This document shows, piece by piece, positions 52,510-61,247 of a DNA stretch of 64,000 nt; position 1 is the stretch's first letter; each line of letters opens with the position of its first letter. Where the stretch lies: the NCBI RefSeq assembly GCF_000359125.1, contig NZ_CAAF010000077.1, positions 32,464 through 96,463 on the forward strand, read 5' to 3'. A model generated the notes under the pieces. That model was not told the DNA's origin. It saw only the letters and a program-made list of their open reading frames with translations, and made no database searches. The stretch comes from Mesorhizobium sp. STM 4661. Lineage in GTDB: Bacteria; Pseudomonadota; Alphaproteobacteria; Rhizobiales; Rhizobiaceae. The translations under genes and the position numbers were made by a program.

Positions 52510-53103
52510 ATGGCAAAAGTAGATGTGGCGCGCAGGGCGGAGATAGGGCGTGAGAAGCGGGCGCGGACGCGTGCGCAGATCGTGGAAGCGGGCGCGACGC
52601 TGCTTGGGGGGCGTACGCACGAGGCGGTTACGGTGGATGCTGTGGTCGAGGCTGCGGGCGTTGCCAAGGGGACCTTCTACTGCCATTTCAAGAGCATCGG
52701 AGATCTGGCCGCTGCGGTGGGAGCCGGGCTCAGTCAGAGCTTTGATGAGCTGCTGTCGCCTGCGAGGCTCGAGCGGCGGGATCCGATCGAGCGCCTCTCC
52801 TTCGCGTTCATGAGATTCCTGGAGAGAGCGAGCGCGGACACGGACTGGGCTCGTCTTGTTATTCAGAGCTCGCAATCACCCATTGAGTTCGGCATAGGGG
52901 TTCGCGCGAACCTCAAGGCGGACATCGAGGAAGCGATTGCTCAGGGTCGAGTGAGCGTGCGCGACGTTGAGTTGGCGGCCGACATCGCCATTGGAATATG
53001 GCTGGAGGTGACGCGCGGAATTATTGCGCGCGGTCCCCGGCCGGAAACGACCAGCCAAGCGCTCGACGCAACGCTTCGAGCTCTGGGCCTCGGTCAGCGC
53101 TGA
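52510..53103 (+). CDS. TetR-family regulator (paralogue 1)
   Basis: This 197-residue protein has a TetR DNA-binding domain (RAEIGREKRARTRAQIVEAG, recognition region GVAKGTFYCHFKSIGDLAAA) and a helical ligand domain. It is divergent from the patatin operon with the O2 palindrome between. Its N-terminus is closely similar to the second TetR at 54.9-55.6 kb (ARRAEIGREKR, GVAKGTFYxHF), so both may read the same operators. AAAGGA precedes the start. Predicted repressor of the four O1-O4 promoters. Confidence 0.88.
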   Translation: MAKVDVARRAEIGREKRARTRAQIVEAGATLLGGRTHEAVTVDAVVEAAGVAKGTFYCHFKSIGDLAAAVGAGLSQSFDELLSPARLERRDPIERLSFAFMRFLERASADTDWARLVIQSSQSPIEFGIGVRANLKADIEEAIAQGRVSVRDVELAADIAIGIWLEVTRGIIARGPRPETTSQALDATLRALGLGQR

Positions 53104-53178
53104 ATAGGGTTGGATAAAGCATCCCTGCCCTACGGATGTTTGATGGACAACGCACCGTCGCAACGTCTCGACGTGGTG

Positions 53179-54201
53179 TCAGGGCAGCAGCAGCACGCGC
53201 CCCGGCTGTCTTTTCCTGACGTGGTCGAATGCTAAGCCTGCCGCTGCGAGCGGCTTGCACAGCCCGATCGGGAGGCTGACTTGGTTGTGTTCAACGAACT
53301 GGCGCAAATCATCCAGTGCTGCCTTGTCCGGCTTGAAGAGGACCCATGCGTAATTGCTGGCGCCCTTCGGCAGCGCGCGTCGGTGATCCTTCTTTTGCGA
53401 GAGTGTCCTTAGCATACCGCGCAGCCAGCCAAGCCGGTCGAAGTTGCCTAACATTGGGTGCACGGTGGTTGCGTGACCGAGCGCGCCGTCGCGCAGACAG
53501 CCGATCAGCGCGAGATCATCTTCCCAAGTGGCGAAGTTGAGGGTTGCGTCGAAAGAGCGCGACAGCGAGACGAACAGATCGTCTGTTCGCTCGACCACCT
53601 CGGCGGCACCCACCTCAAGACACACCTTGCTGTTTGACTTCCGAGCAATCGCCGTAACTCTCGCGCCCCATGAGGAGAGCATCTGCGTTGCTAACGTTCC
53701 GAGTGCGCCGGCCGCACCGTGGACCAGCACATTTTTTCCGACAGCGTTCTCACGGCTAAGGCCCGCTCCACGTACGGCGAGCCACATCGTCGTAAAGCTA
53801 TAGGGAATTGCAGCGAGCGCATGAAGGTCCCAATCCCCAGGGGCGGCCAGCATGTGGACAGCTTTGACCAACACGTGGCTGGCGTGAGCCCCTTCCGCGG
53901 AAGCGGGCTTCACTCCGTAAACCCGGTCGCCGGTCTTGAAGGTCGACACCCGTGAGCCCACGGCGGTCACGATGCCCGCGAGGTCATTGCCGAGGATCAA
54001 AGGAAACCTGCCGGCTCCCAATAGCGACAGCAGCCTACGGCCGTAGCCTTCGGAGCGGCGCACATCGATCGGGTTAACCGAAGCTGCGGTCACCGCGACT
54101 TCGAGTTCATCTGCGGCCGGCCTTCGCCTGGTAAATTGCCGAACCGTAAATCCGCCTGAGCCACCAGGCCCGAGGCACAGGGCTGCAGCGCCTGATGTCA
54201 T
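53179..54201 (-). CDS. Zinc-independent alcohol dehydrogenase/quinone oxidoreductase family
   Basis: This 340-residue MDR-superfamily protein has the GroES-like part ASVNPIDVRRSEGYGR, LGNDLAGIVTAVG, a nucleotide-binding VLVHGAAGALGTLATQML and the C-terminal KPLAAAGLAFDHVRKRQPGR, typical of NADPH:quinone reductase/RTN4IP1-like enzymes. No zinc ligands are visible. It would reduce reactive enones or quinones. Copy O3 of the shared promoter/operator lies about 180 bp upstream of its start. Confidence 0.88.
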   Translation of the reverse strand: MTSGAAALCLGPGGSGGFTVRQFTRRRPAADELEVAVTAASVNPIDVRRSEGYGRRLLSLLGAGRFPLILGNDLAGIVTAVGSRVSTFKTGDRVYGVKPASAEGAHASHVLVKAVHMLAAPGDWDLHALAAIPYSFTTMWLAVRGAGLSRENAVGKNVLVHGAAGALGTLATQMLSSWGARVTAIARKSNSKVCLEVGAAEVVERTDDLFVSLSRSFDATLNFATWEDDLALIGCLRDGALGHATTVHPMLGNFDRLGWLRGMLRTLSQKKDHRRALPKGASNYAWVLFKPDKAALDDLRQFVEHNQVSLPIGLCKPLAAAGLAFDHVRKRQPGRVLLLP

Positions 54202-54383
54202 GCCCTAGACCTCCGTGCGTTGCCGAGGTCGGCGCCGTCACACTCCAACGCCACCGATTTGAATGCACGCCGTTCGAGGGCGTGCTGCAACTGGGATGCG
54301 AGCACGTGCGACCCTGGAGTTTCAATCACGCTTGTCACTAGCTTTTCTTCATTCTGGCAAGGCCACACGGATCAATTTTGCAC

Positions 54384-54415
54384 TGTGTAGTCAAAACGAC
54401 TATTTAGTCAATGTG
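54384..54415 (-). promoter_or_regulatory. Promoter with TetR-type operator, copy O3 (oxidoreductase)
   Basis: On the minus strand: TTGACT (54411-54406), 16-bp spacer, TACACA (54389-54384). The palindrome GACTATTTAGTC at 54398-54409 has perfect 5-nt arms. The flank GTCAAAACGAC is identical to the other copies. It is oriented to the oxidoreductase gene; the leader would be about 175 nt. Confidence 0.72.
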
Positions 54416-54419
54416 AATT

Positions 54420-54890
54420 TTGCAATGGCGTGAATTCAATGTTGCGCGGCAGCACACGAAGCGCTTCGAAAGCAAGCCGAAGCCGAGTACAGGGGCGGAT
54501 GCAATGAGGCGGTTGTTCTGGGGATACGTCTTCACGCCGCTTGTGGTGATAGCTCCAGCTCACAATCAACGGGACGGTGGACCGGGCGACAAAACTCAAG
54601 CTGTCGTGTTCAAGCCTGCCGAGGCAATCTCGGCATTGTCCACCGTCCGCCAACGTCGATCTTGGGATGTACTCCTGACCGTCACGCCGAGCGGCTGCGC
54701 GCAGCGAGTGCCGCCCCCGCACTTGCAGCGCCTACTTTTGATGCTTCACTGCTCAAGCGCCCGTTGAAACACAAGGGCGCCCCGCCACGCTCTGATGACC
54801 GGATATATGCCCAGATCTGGAGTCGCGACGAAGCCCTCAATCTCAACGAACAGATAACGGAGATCGCCGCGTGAGGGTCGGCAGTCCAAT
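54420..54890. other. Gene-free stretch
   Basis: About 470 bp between the O3 promoter and the second TetR gene. Both strands have short open frames (up to 115 codons), but none shows a recognisable domain, convincing ribosome site or conserved pattern. Confidence 0.45.
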
Positions 54891-54891
54891 G

Positions 54892-55593
54892 TCAGGCCCC
54901 GCTGCCCCCCGCACCTGGGCGCTGAGACTTCCGTTGCGGCGGCCCATCAGACGTTGCGACGTCGGCAGATGTAGGCAAGCGCGTGAGGACCGACTTCGCC
55001 TCCCGGGCATTGAGCCCGATCGCGCGCAGGATGGCGCTTATGGCCGCATCACGATCGAGCGGCGACAGCCTGCGCTCGCCAAGCGCGCGCATGAGCTGGA
55101 GCATGATCCCAACGACGATTTCCAGGTTCAGGTGCGCGGATGGCCCGCCGTCCGGCAGGTTGTTCGAGAACTGTTGCAGGTCTTCGAAGATTCGGCCTCG
55201 GAGGAGTTCGCCACCCTTTGCATCTACCGTCGCCATCCTGGCGACAAGGCTGGCCCAACGAGGATCATTGAGGGCCTTATCTATGAATGCGCTGCACCCG
55301 AACGCAATCCGAAGGGCAGGATCGTCGAGTGAGAGCCGGTCGGACTGCAGCATTTCGTCGAAAGACCGGACCAGTTCCTCCGCGACCGCCGCCGTCAATC
55401 CATTCAGACCATCGAAGTGAACATAGAACGTACCCTTGGCGACGCCGGCCTCTTTGACTACGTCGTCGACTGTTACCGATTCCACGGCCTGCTTGGCGAA
55501 CAACGAGTTGGCCGCGGCAACGAGCTCTGCACGGGTTCGCACGCGCTTTTCGCGCCCAATTTCAGCTCTACGCGCGGGATTAATGTTCGCCAT
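54892..55593 (-). CDS. TetR-family regulator (paralogue 2)
   Basis: This 233-residue protein has a TetR domain (ARRAEIGREKRVRTRAELVA, GVAKGTFYVHFDGLNGLTAA) almost matching paralogue 1 in the recognition helix. A helical ligand domain and a disordered, Pro/Gly-rich tail of about 25 residues follow. Upstream lie two palindromes at 55618-55641, probably its own operator. It may share or compete for the O1-O4 operators with paralogue 1. Confidence 0.87.
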   Translation of the reverse strand: MANINPARRAEIGREKRVRTRAELVAAANSLFAKQAVESVTVDDVVKEAGVAKGTFYVHFDGLNGLTAAVAEELVRSFDEMLQSDRLSLDDPALRIAFGCSAFIDKALNDPRWASLVARMATVDAKGGELLRGRIFEDLQQFSNNLPDGGPSAHLNLEIVVGIMLQLMRALGERRLSPLDRDAAISAILRAIGLNAREAKSVLTRLPTSADVATSDGPPQRKSQRPGAGGSGA

Positions 55594-55617
55594 CAGTGGC
55601 CCAATCTCCGGTTACGA

Positions 55618-55641
55618 ATTGTACAATAGGTCATATTGACC
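55618..55641. promoter_or_regulatory. Paired palindromes upstream of TetR paralogue 2
   Basis: ATTGTACAAT (55618-55627) is a perfect palindrome. GGTCATATTGACC (55629-55641) has perfect 5-nt arms. The minus-strand reading GGTCAATATGA also occurs in copy O2, linking this site to the O1-O4 family. It lies 25-48 bp before the TetR start codon, consistent with autoregulation. Confidence 0.6.
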
Positions 55642-55707
55642 GCAACGTCTAGGCGCAGCTGTTAGCCCCTGTCGTTCGTTTGGTCGTAGCCAGTCTACAC
55701 AGATATC

Positions 55708-56949
55708 TTAGTACGAGATCTGGCCATCAACGATCTGTCCGGTCGACGTGACAGGCTCGCGTTTCAGCAATTTGCGTGCCTCGCTGCTGTCAACCGGGCC
55801 CTTAGCAGTTTTGCGCTTCGCCGGCCGGCCGAGACTGGCTGCTGCCGCAGTTACGCGATCCGAGAACTTAGCCTCGCCTGCCGTCAACGATCGACCGCCT
55901 AGGCGCTGCGCCAGCAGCCGAACAATCTCGGGGCTGTCGGCATACGCATTGTGGCCGAGTGGATCTCCCGATGCGATGGCGCTCGTGTCGATAACGGTAA
56001 CTCCGAGTTCTTCAAGAACCGCCGTATATGGCGTGAGATCGGTACCGCCGACACGCGAAATTCCACCCGATAGCAATCGCGAGAACTCAAGAGCCTTGTC
56101 CCGCGTCGACGTGAAGATTGTGAAACGCGGCTTATTCGGCCCCATTTCGACAAATTGACGGCGAAACACGTCGATGTCGATATCCGGAGACGCCAAGACG
56201 ACATTCCTGACCTTAGCCGGGATCCAGTTTTTACGCATGGCAACACCGCGTAACGCTTCCGCGGCAAGCCACGTCCCCATCGAATGAGCGAGAATGGTGA
56301 CGTCGTCGACGTCAGGACTCATGGAGGCCTGGAGGATCAAGTCTTCCAGGGCCCGGCGCGAATAGTTCGCGCTCTCCTTGTCGTAAAGATAGTCGAAGAC
56401 CTTGGCCCGCGATGGCCAAGCGAAGAGAATAGGCGCTGCGTCGGTTCCCGCGTCATGAACGATCTGAGCGAAACGAAAAACGGCGTCGGCATAAGAGTTG
56501 TTGTAGCCGTGCACGAAAATGAGCACCTGCCGTTTTGCGTTTCGGTTCTTGCGGAACCAATCGAAAACGTGCCTTTCCGTTGCGACTTTGTCGACGCCGA
56601 CCACCGCAAACTCCCGATCAGGATCAGGGGGAAGGCGTGAAGGCCACTGGATCTGACCGATCTTTCGGTTTCGGTCCGGAGGTATGGTGACAGTAACGCT
56701 GTCCAACGAGATCGCGGTCCCGCGCTCTCCTGAATAAAGTCGGTCAGGATCCGTTGACGGTTTGCGTGTTGTGGCGACAAGTAGGTTAACCCGCGTGGCC
56801 TCGCTCGCGGCGACTGCAGGAGGTTGGAGCACGTTTCCTGCTCGGGTCGCGCAGCCATTTGCGACCAAGCAAAGGGTCACTAAAATCGAAAGCACCAAGA
56901 GAGAGCTTCCGAATTTCCCCGGCTGACGTCGGCAGGCAGATGTTGGCAT
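55708..56949 (-). CDS. Lipoprotein alpha/beta hydrolase (DUF900 type)
   Basis: This 413-residue protein has a lipobox (LVANGC, lipid cysteine near residue 33). The DUF900 alpha/beta hydrolase fold follows: VLIFVHGYNNSYADAVFRFA, ILFAWPSRAKVFDYLYDK, nucleophile in TILAHSMGTWLAAEAL and NVVLASPDIDIDVF. A C-terminal region of about 70 residues after the domain is basic and probably disordered. These proteins are presumed envelope esterases or lipases. The O4 promoter/operator lies about 110 bp upstream. Confidence 0.87.
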   Translation of the reverse strand: MPTSACRRQPGKFGSSLLVLSILVTLCLVANGCATRAGNVLQPPAVAASEATRVNLLVATTRKPSTDPDRLYSGERGTAISLDSVTVTIPPDRNRKIGQIQWPSRLPPDPDREFAVVGVDKVATERHVFDWFRKNRNAKRQVLIFVHGYNNSYADAVFRFAQIVHDAGTDAAPILFAWPSRAKVFDYLYDKESANYSRRALEDLILQASMSPDVDDVTILAHSMGTWLAAEALRGVAMRKNWIPAKVRNVVLASPDIDIDVFRRQFVEMGPNKPRFTIFTSTRDKALEFSRLLSGGISRVGGTDLTPYTAVLEELGVTVIDTSAIASGDPLGHNAYADSPEIVRLLAQRLGGRSLTAGEAKFSDRVTAAAASLGRPAKRKTAKGPVDSSEARKLLKREPVTSTGQIVDGQISY

Positions 56950-57054
56950 TGTGGATCTGACCTATTTCTATACGCGCGCAGCCGGGCCGTTTCATCGCCA
57001 AGAAACTGTCAATCCCGCTACCCTGGAAGACGCGGTCGTCGACGCACTGCATAC

Positions 57055-57091
57055 AGCATAGTCAAAACGACCATAAAGTCAATATGAACTT
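57055..57091 (-). promoter_or_regulatory. Promoter with TetR-type operator, copy O4 (lipoprotein hydrolase)
   Basis: On the minus strand: TTGACT (57082-57077), 16-bp spacer, TATGCT (57060-57055). The palindrome GACCATAAAGTC (57069-57080) has one mismatch. The flank GTCAAAACGAC is exact. It faces the lipoprotein hydrolase. Confidence 0.68.
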
Positions 57092-57223
57092 ATGTTCTGT
57101 GACTGAGAGGGTGCGAGCCGTGCAAACCTGCCGATTCCTAGCGCTTGCATTATCCGGATTTGCTCACCGGGCGCAGGGATAACATCTTAGGAGATAGCGT
57201 CTGCGGTCACCCTCGGCCCGGGT

Positions 57224-57538
57224 ATGCAGGGACTGACCACGAGCGTGAACGACTTCCTTGACCACTTCCACTTTTCTGAGCCCACCCGCAACGCTATCCT
57301 TGCCGAGATAAAAGACCCCGCAATCCAGGCTGAGAGTTCCATCTTCGACGCTCCCGTCTTCACGGAGCAGGTGGCGTACCGCACAGTGGAACTGAGCTCC
57401 GGAGCGGTGCTCACCGCGCCATCGGCCGAGTTTGATGAGGTCTTCACAAAGGAGCCGGTCCACGCTGGAGTTGACGGAGAATACAAATACTCCACTGTAG
57501 GTTCTGTCGTGACCGAGAAAGTAGCGAGGTCAAAATGA
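57224..57538 (+). CDS. Unknown 104-residue protein coupled to the RelA/SpoT-domain gene
   Basis: The product begins MQGLTTSVNDFLDHFHFSEP and has a later part RTVELSSGAVLTAPSAEFDE with a strand-rich look. Its stop overlaps the start of the RelA/SpoT-domain gene (ATGA), so the pair is coupled. From memory the second half recalls the end of nucleoid-associated (NA37-like) proteins, in which case it is an N-terminally truncated copy. Equally, a small gene before a single-domain alarmone synthetase could be an antitoxin. The ribosome site before ATG 57224 is weak. Function unassigned. Confidence 0.5.
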   Translation: MQGLTTSVNDFLDHFHFSEPTRNAILAEIKDPAIQAESSIFDAPVFTEQVAYRTVELSSGAVLTAPSAEFDEVFTKEPVHAGVDGEYKYSTVGSVVTEKVARSK

Positions 57539-58144
57539 CGAATCTTCGAACCGACTATGCGAACCGACATGCCAAAGCGCTGACACCAGTGGCGACAGAG
57601 CTGATCGGCAATCTGACCGAGATCTTTGCGGGCACCCCTCGCATTGACCGCGTGACCGCACGCGCAAAATCAATCGATCGCTTCATGAGCAAGGCGGAGA
57701 AGAAGGCCGGTGACAGGTTGAAGTACGATGACCCACTCAACCAGATTCAAGATCAGATCGGCGTGAGAATAATTACCCTTCTATTCGAGCGATGTTCCGG
57801 TGATCGAAAAGCTTATCCTTAGGGAGTTTCGACCCATCGGATCGAAATACGTCGTTCCCCAGCACCAATGGGAGTTTGGATACTTTGGTAGGCACCACAT
57901 CCTCATAATGCCGAGCGACCTCTATGGCGCTGCTGAGGACAGGACTCTCGTCCCAGATGTCTTCGAGCTACAGATCAAGACGCTTTTTCAGCATGCATGG
58001 TCCGAAGCAGAGCACGACCTCGGCTACAAGCCAGGAGAGCAACCGCTTGACCGGGAGGATGAACGCTTGCTCGCCTTCACTTCCGCCCAGGCATGGGGTG
58101 CCGATCGCATCTTTGACGACCTATTCAAGAAGCGGTCTATTTAG
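57535..58144 (+). pseudogene. RelA/SpoT-domain (small alarmone synthetase-like) gene with +1 frameshift
   Basis: The first 80 or so codons carry the synthetase start (VTARAKSIDRFMSKAEKKAG, QIQDQIGVRIIT). The frame is then lost at a CCC run at 57776-57778. Removing one C gives IITFYSSDVPVIEKLIL and joins the second part, which has FGYFGRHHIL and the signature ELQIKTLFQHAWSEAEHDLG, then YKP. The reconstructed protein is about 202 residues, with no hydrolase or TGS domain, the size of single-domain synthetases. The frameshift is in a homopolymer, so sequencing error is possible. It is coupled to the 104-residue gene upstream. Confidence 0.78.
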
Positions 58145-58479
58145 CCATCGGCCACAATTCTGCGGGGGCCTCTTTTGGCATGAAGGCAGCTTCCGTTTGC
58201 TCGCCTGAATATCCGCTTGCGGGTTTTCCCGTGCGATCGGCTCGACGACCGACATGAGGCGCAAAGCAGCCCTCGCTCCATCCGCAGGGGACTCCGTCGA
58301 ATAACCACGAGGGAGCGACATTCGACTGGACTTCATACGGCAACGAAGCATTGGTGTTCCCAGCGCTGCGTAAGAGCAGCGGATTAACACCGAGCAGAAT
58401 CTCCAGCCCGCCAGGACAGCGGGCTTCGGTCAGTACAAGCGCCGGAATGGTCCGGGCTTCGAACTGACGGAGATTTGAA
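58145..58479. other. Gene-poor stretch with a remnant-like segment
   Basis: About 335 bp. A minus-strand frame (58121-58390) contains ARAALRLMSVVEPIARENP, whose DNA around 58238-58265 matches 26 of 28 bases at 40640-40667. It may be a fragment of a repeated small gene. No complete gene is supported. Confidence 0.4.
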
Positions 58480-58833
58480 ATGTCTATCCTCAAGACGGAC
58501 AATGCGGAAGCCGCTGATACGGCGTCCACCGTCGACAACAGCACCCCAACCCGGAAGCTCCGCGCAAAATCGGGGGCGACCATCTTAGTCAAGAAAGCCA
58601 AGGATGAGGTTCCGGCGGCGCTTACCACAACCGACATGGTCCTCAAGAAGCTGAAGTCGGCCAAAGGCGTTACAATCCAAACCCTGATGGATGCGACCGG
58701 ATGGCAGGCGCACTCGGTTCGCGGCTTTCTCTCCGGCACCGTCAAGAAGAAGCTTGGGCATGAGGTGGTGAGCGAAATCGGCAAGGACGGACAGCGGCGA
58801 TACCGCATTGTCGAGGCGAAGACCGCCGGTTGA
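58480..58833 (+). CDS. DUF3489 protein
   Basis: This 117-residue protein has a disordered Ala/Thr-rich N-terminus, then the DUF3489 domain, a winged-helix-like region: VLKKLKSAKGVTIQTLMDAT, GWQAHSVRGFLSGTVKKKLG, RRYRIVEAK. The family travels with DUF2924 and large serine recombinases on mobile islands and probably binds DNA. It is the first gene of this three-gene operon; its stop overlaps the start region of DUF2924. Confidence 0.9.
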   Translation: MSILKTDNAEAADTASTVDNSTPTRKLRAKSGATILVKKAKDEVPAALTTTDMVLKKLKSAKGVTIQTLMDATGWQAHSVRGFLSGTVKKKLGHEVVSEIGKDGQRRYRIVEAKTAG

Positions 58834-58838
58834 CCTCG

Positions 58839-59345
58839 ATGCGCAAGCGGCTCGATCTAGATAGTGAGATCGCCGGGGTCGGCGATCTCACACGCGACGA
58901 ACTATCTGCGGCCTGGGCAAACGCCTATGGCTGTCTCCCACCCAAAGGGGTCAAACGCGGTTTGCTTGAACGATCGGCTGTCTGGCATCTCCAAGCCAAG
59001 CGTTTGGGTGGTTTGACTTCGACCGTCAAGAAGACACTGGGGACAGGCAACGCGCGGAGGACCAACGTGAATGCTATCCAACCGGGCAATACTGGGTCGG
59101 ATCGCCAAGACGGAGTTCCATCAGTCCGGCCAGGGTCATTGGACAAGGTACTGACGTCGCCGCCGCGATCTATTCCACCCAAGGCCGGCTCCCGCCTGAT
59201 GCGGGAGTGGAATGGCCGGATGCATGTCGTCGAAGTTGTGGACGACGGCTTTGTGCTCGACGGCAAAACGTACGGATCACTGTCGGCAGTCGCTCGCCGT
59301 ATCACCGGCGCCCATTGGTCTGGCCCGAGGTTCTTTGGACTATGA
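58839..59345 (+). CDS. DUF2924 protein
   Basis: This 168-residue protein has GVGDLTRDELSAAWANAYGC and LLERSAVWHLQAKRLGG at the N-terminus. At the C-terminus it has REWNGRMHVVEVVDDGFVLD and YGSLSAVARRITGAHWSGPR, followed by FFGL. This is the complete DUF2924 pattern. Start is ATG 58839 or a TTG at 58830 that overlaps the DUF3489 stop. Its own stop overlaps the recombinase start. The family is linked to site-specific recombination modules; its biochemical role is unknown. Confidence 0.9.
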   Translation: MRKRLDLDSEIAGVGDLTRDELSAAWANAYGCLPPKGVKRGLLERSAVWHLQAKRLGGLTSTVKKTLGTGNARRTNVNAIQPGNTGSDRQDGVPSVRPGSLDKVLTSPPRSIPPKAGSRLMREWNGRMHVVEVVDDGFVLDGKTYGSLSAVARRITGAHWSGPRFFGL

Positions 59346-61033
59346 CGACGACGCTTCGCCTCAACTGTGCAATCTACACTCGCAAATCGACCGAGGAAGG
59401 ATTGGAACAGGAATTCAATTCGCTCGATGCCCAACGCGAAGCCTGCGTCGCCTTCATCGCATCGCAGGTCGGTCTTGGCTGGAAGCTGGTGCCAGACCAC
59501 TACGACGATGGCGGCATTTCGGGCGGCACCATGGAACGTCCTGCCCTGAAGCGACTGCTCCAGGACATCCGGGACATAAAAGTCGACGTAGTGGTCGTCT
59601 ATAAGATCGATCGCCTGACCCGGTCGCTCATGGACTTCTCCAAGATCGTCGAGATTTTTGATGCAAGCTCCGTGTCGTTTGTCTCGGTAACCCAGCAGTT
59701 CAACACCACCACCTCAATGGGCAGGCTCACGCTCAACGTACTTTTGTCCTTCGCTCAGTTCGAGCGAGAGGTCACAGCCGAGCGCATCCGTGACAAGATC
59801 GCGGCGTCGAAAAAGAAAGGCATGTGGATGGGCGGCGTGGTGCCGCTGGGTTATCGCGTCGAGGACCGCAAGCTGGTGATTGACGAAACCGAAGCACAAA
59901 CAGTCAGACACCTGTTCGACCGCTATCTCACCCTGAAGTCGGTTCGGGATCTTGTCGACGAGGTTGCAAGCGACGGGCTCTTGACACGGTCGCGACAACG
60001 CAAAGACGGATCAGTTGCTGTGACCATGCCGTTTGGTCGCGGCAACCTTTACCACCTGCTTTCGAACCCGATCTACATCGGCAAGATCAGGCACAAGGAT
60101 CAGGTCTACGATGGAGAGCACGAGCCGATCGTGACATCGGCCACGTTCGAGGAGGCCCAGGCACTTCTCGCCTCTCAGGCGCCGCGGCGGCGAAGCGAAT
60201 CCAATGTCACGCAACCTCATCTGCTCACCGGTCTGCTCTTTGATGAAGCCGGCGAGAAACTGCGATCGGTTTATGCCAACAAGCAAGGTGTTCGCTACCG
60301 CTACTATATTTCAAAGCAATTCGTCGACCAGCGCCGAAACGGGTCCGATGGCTGGCGTCTTCCAGCGCCAGCACTTGAATCAGTTGTTGAGCATCGCCTG
60401 AATCGGATTCTCAGCGATCATGCCCAACTGTCTGATTGGATTCGGCAATGGGCCGAAGGGACCGAAATCCAGTCGGCGATGCGGCGAGCCGAGGAGATGC
60501 GGTTGTGCTGGACGTCGAGCACAGCGGACGTGAAGCGATCTCTGCTCCAAAAGATCGTTCGCAGGATCACCCTCCAACCGGGGTCATTGACGCTCGAACT
60601 GGATCGCCGCTCGCTATCGGAATTGCTTCTCGACCGAAAGCTGCCACCACCCAACGACGGCACCCAGGTAACTTCCATCGAATGTCCCATCGGTATGAAG
60701 CGGCGCGGCGTCGAAACACGGATCGTGCTTACGGACGGATCTAACAGCAACGGAGAACCCGATGGTGGTTTGATCGACCTTCTGCGTCGAGCCCACTTGT
60801 ACCTCCACCAACTTACGGACGGAGCCAAGCGCAGCCTCACCGACGTTGCCATGCTCAACGGCACCGATACATCCGAGGTGAGCCGCCTCCTGCCCTTCGC
60901 TTTCCTCGCTCCGAAAATTGCGGCCAACATAGTTGCAGGTGATCAACCTGTTGAACTAACGGCGCATCGGCTGTCCCGATTGTCGGACCTCCCCCTTGCC
61001 TGGACTGACCAGTCTGCACTCCTCGGCTTCTAA
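59342..61033 (+). CDS. Large serine recombinase
   Basis: This 563-residue recombinase has the resolvase domain with catalytic serine in AIYTRKSTEEGLEQEFNSLD, then YDDGGISGGTMERPAL, YKIDRLTRSLMDF and SFAQFEREVTAERIRDKIAA. The recombinase domain follows (PLGYRVEDRKLVID, YLTLKSVRDLVDEVASDGLL). The zinc-ribbon cysteines usual near residues 300-340 are not evident. ATG 59342 overlaps the DUF2924 stop. It probably integrates or excises the island that includes the DUF3489 and DUF2924 genes. Confidence 0.92.
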   Translation: MTTTLRLNCAIYTRKSTEEGLEQEFNSLDAQREACVAFIASQVGLGWKLVPDHYDDGGISGGTMERPALKRLLQDIRDIKVDVVVVYKIDRLTRSLMDFSKIVEIFDASSVSFVSVTQQFNTTTSMGRLTLNVLLSFAQFEREVTAERIRDKIAASKKKGMWMGGVVPLGYRVEDRKLVIDETEAQTVRHLFDRYLTLKSVRDLVDEVASDGLLTRSRQRKDGSVAVTMPFGRGNLYHLLSNPIYIGKIRHKDQVYDGEHEPIVTSATFEEAQALLASQAPRRRSESNVTQPHLLTGLLFDEAGEKLRSVYANKQGVRYRYYISKQFVDQRRNGSDGWRLPAPALESVVEHRLNRILSDHAQLSDWIRQWAEGTEIQSAMRRAEEMRLCWTSSTADVKRSLLQKIVRRITLQPGSLTLELDRRSLSELLLDRKLPPPNDGTQVTSIECPIGMKRRGVETRIVLTDGSNSNGEPDGGLIDLLRRAHLYLHQLTDGAKRSLTDVAMLNGTDTSEVSRLLPFAFLAPKIAANIVAGDQPVELTAHRLSRLSDLPLAWTDQSALLGF

Positions 61034-61247
61034 CCATCCGGCGAGCATCTCGCTGATCAGTCGACCATCGCTTTGGCAAACACTTGGCTACGGAATCGCC
61101 CTACAGAGACGGACGACCAAAAGTGAGGTGTTTTGGGCGCTGACCGCGGCGTCTCAGCCAAGTGTTGCCCACTACTCGGCGCTAACCCACGGAAATGTCG
61201 GGACTATTCTGGGACAGTCGAAAACCCCGAAAAACGGCGGGACTGGA

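Noticed and set aside
54420..54874. Plus-strand frames of 115 and 70 codons
   Set aside because: No recognisable sequence pattern and an antisense frame of similar length; not supported as genes.
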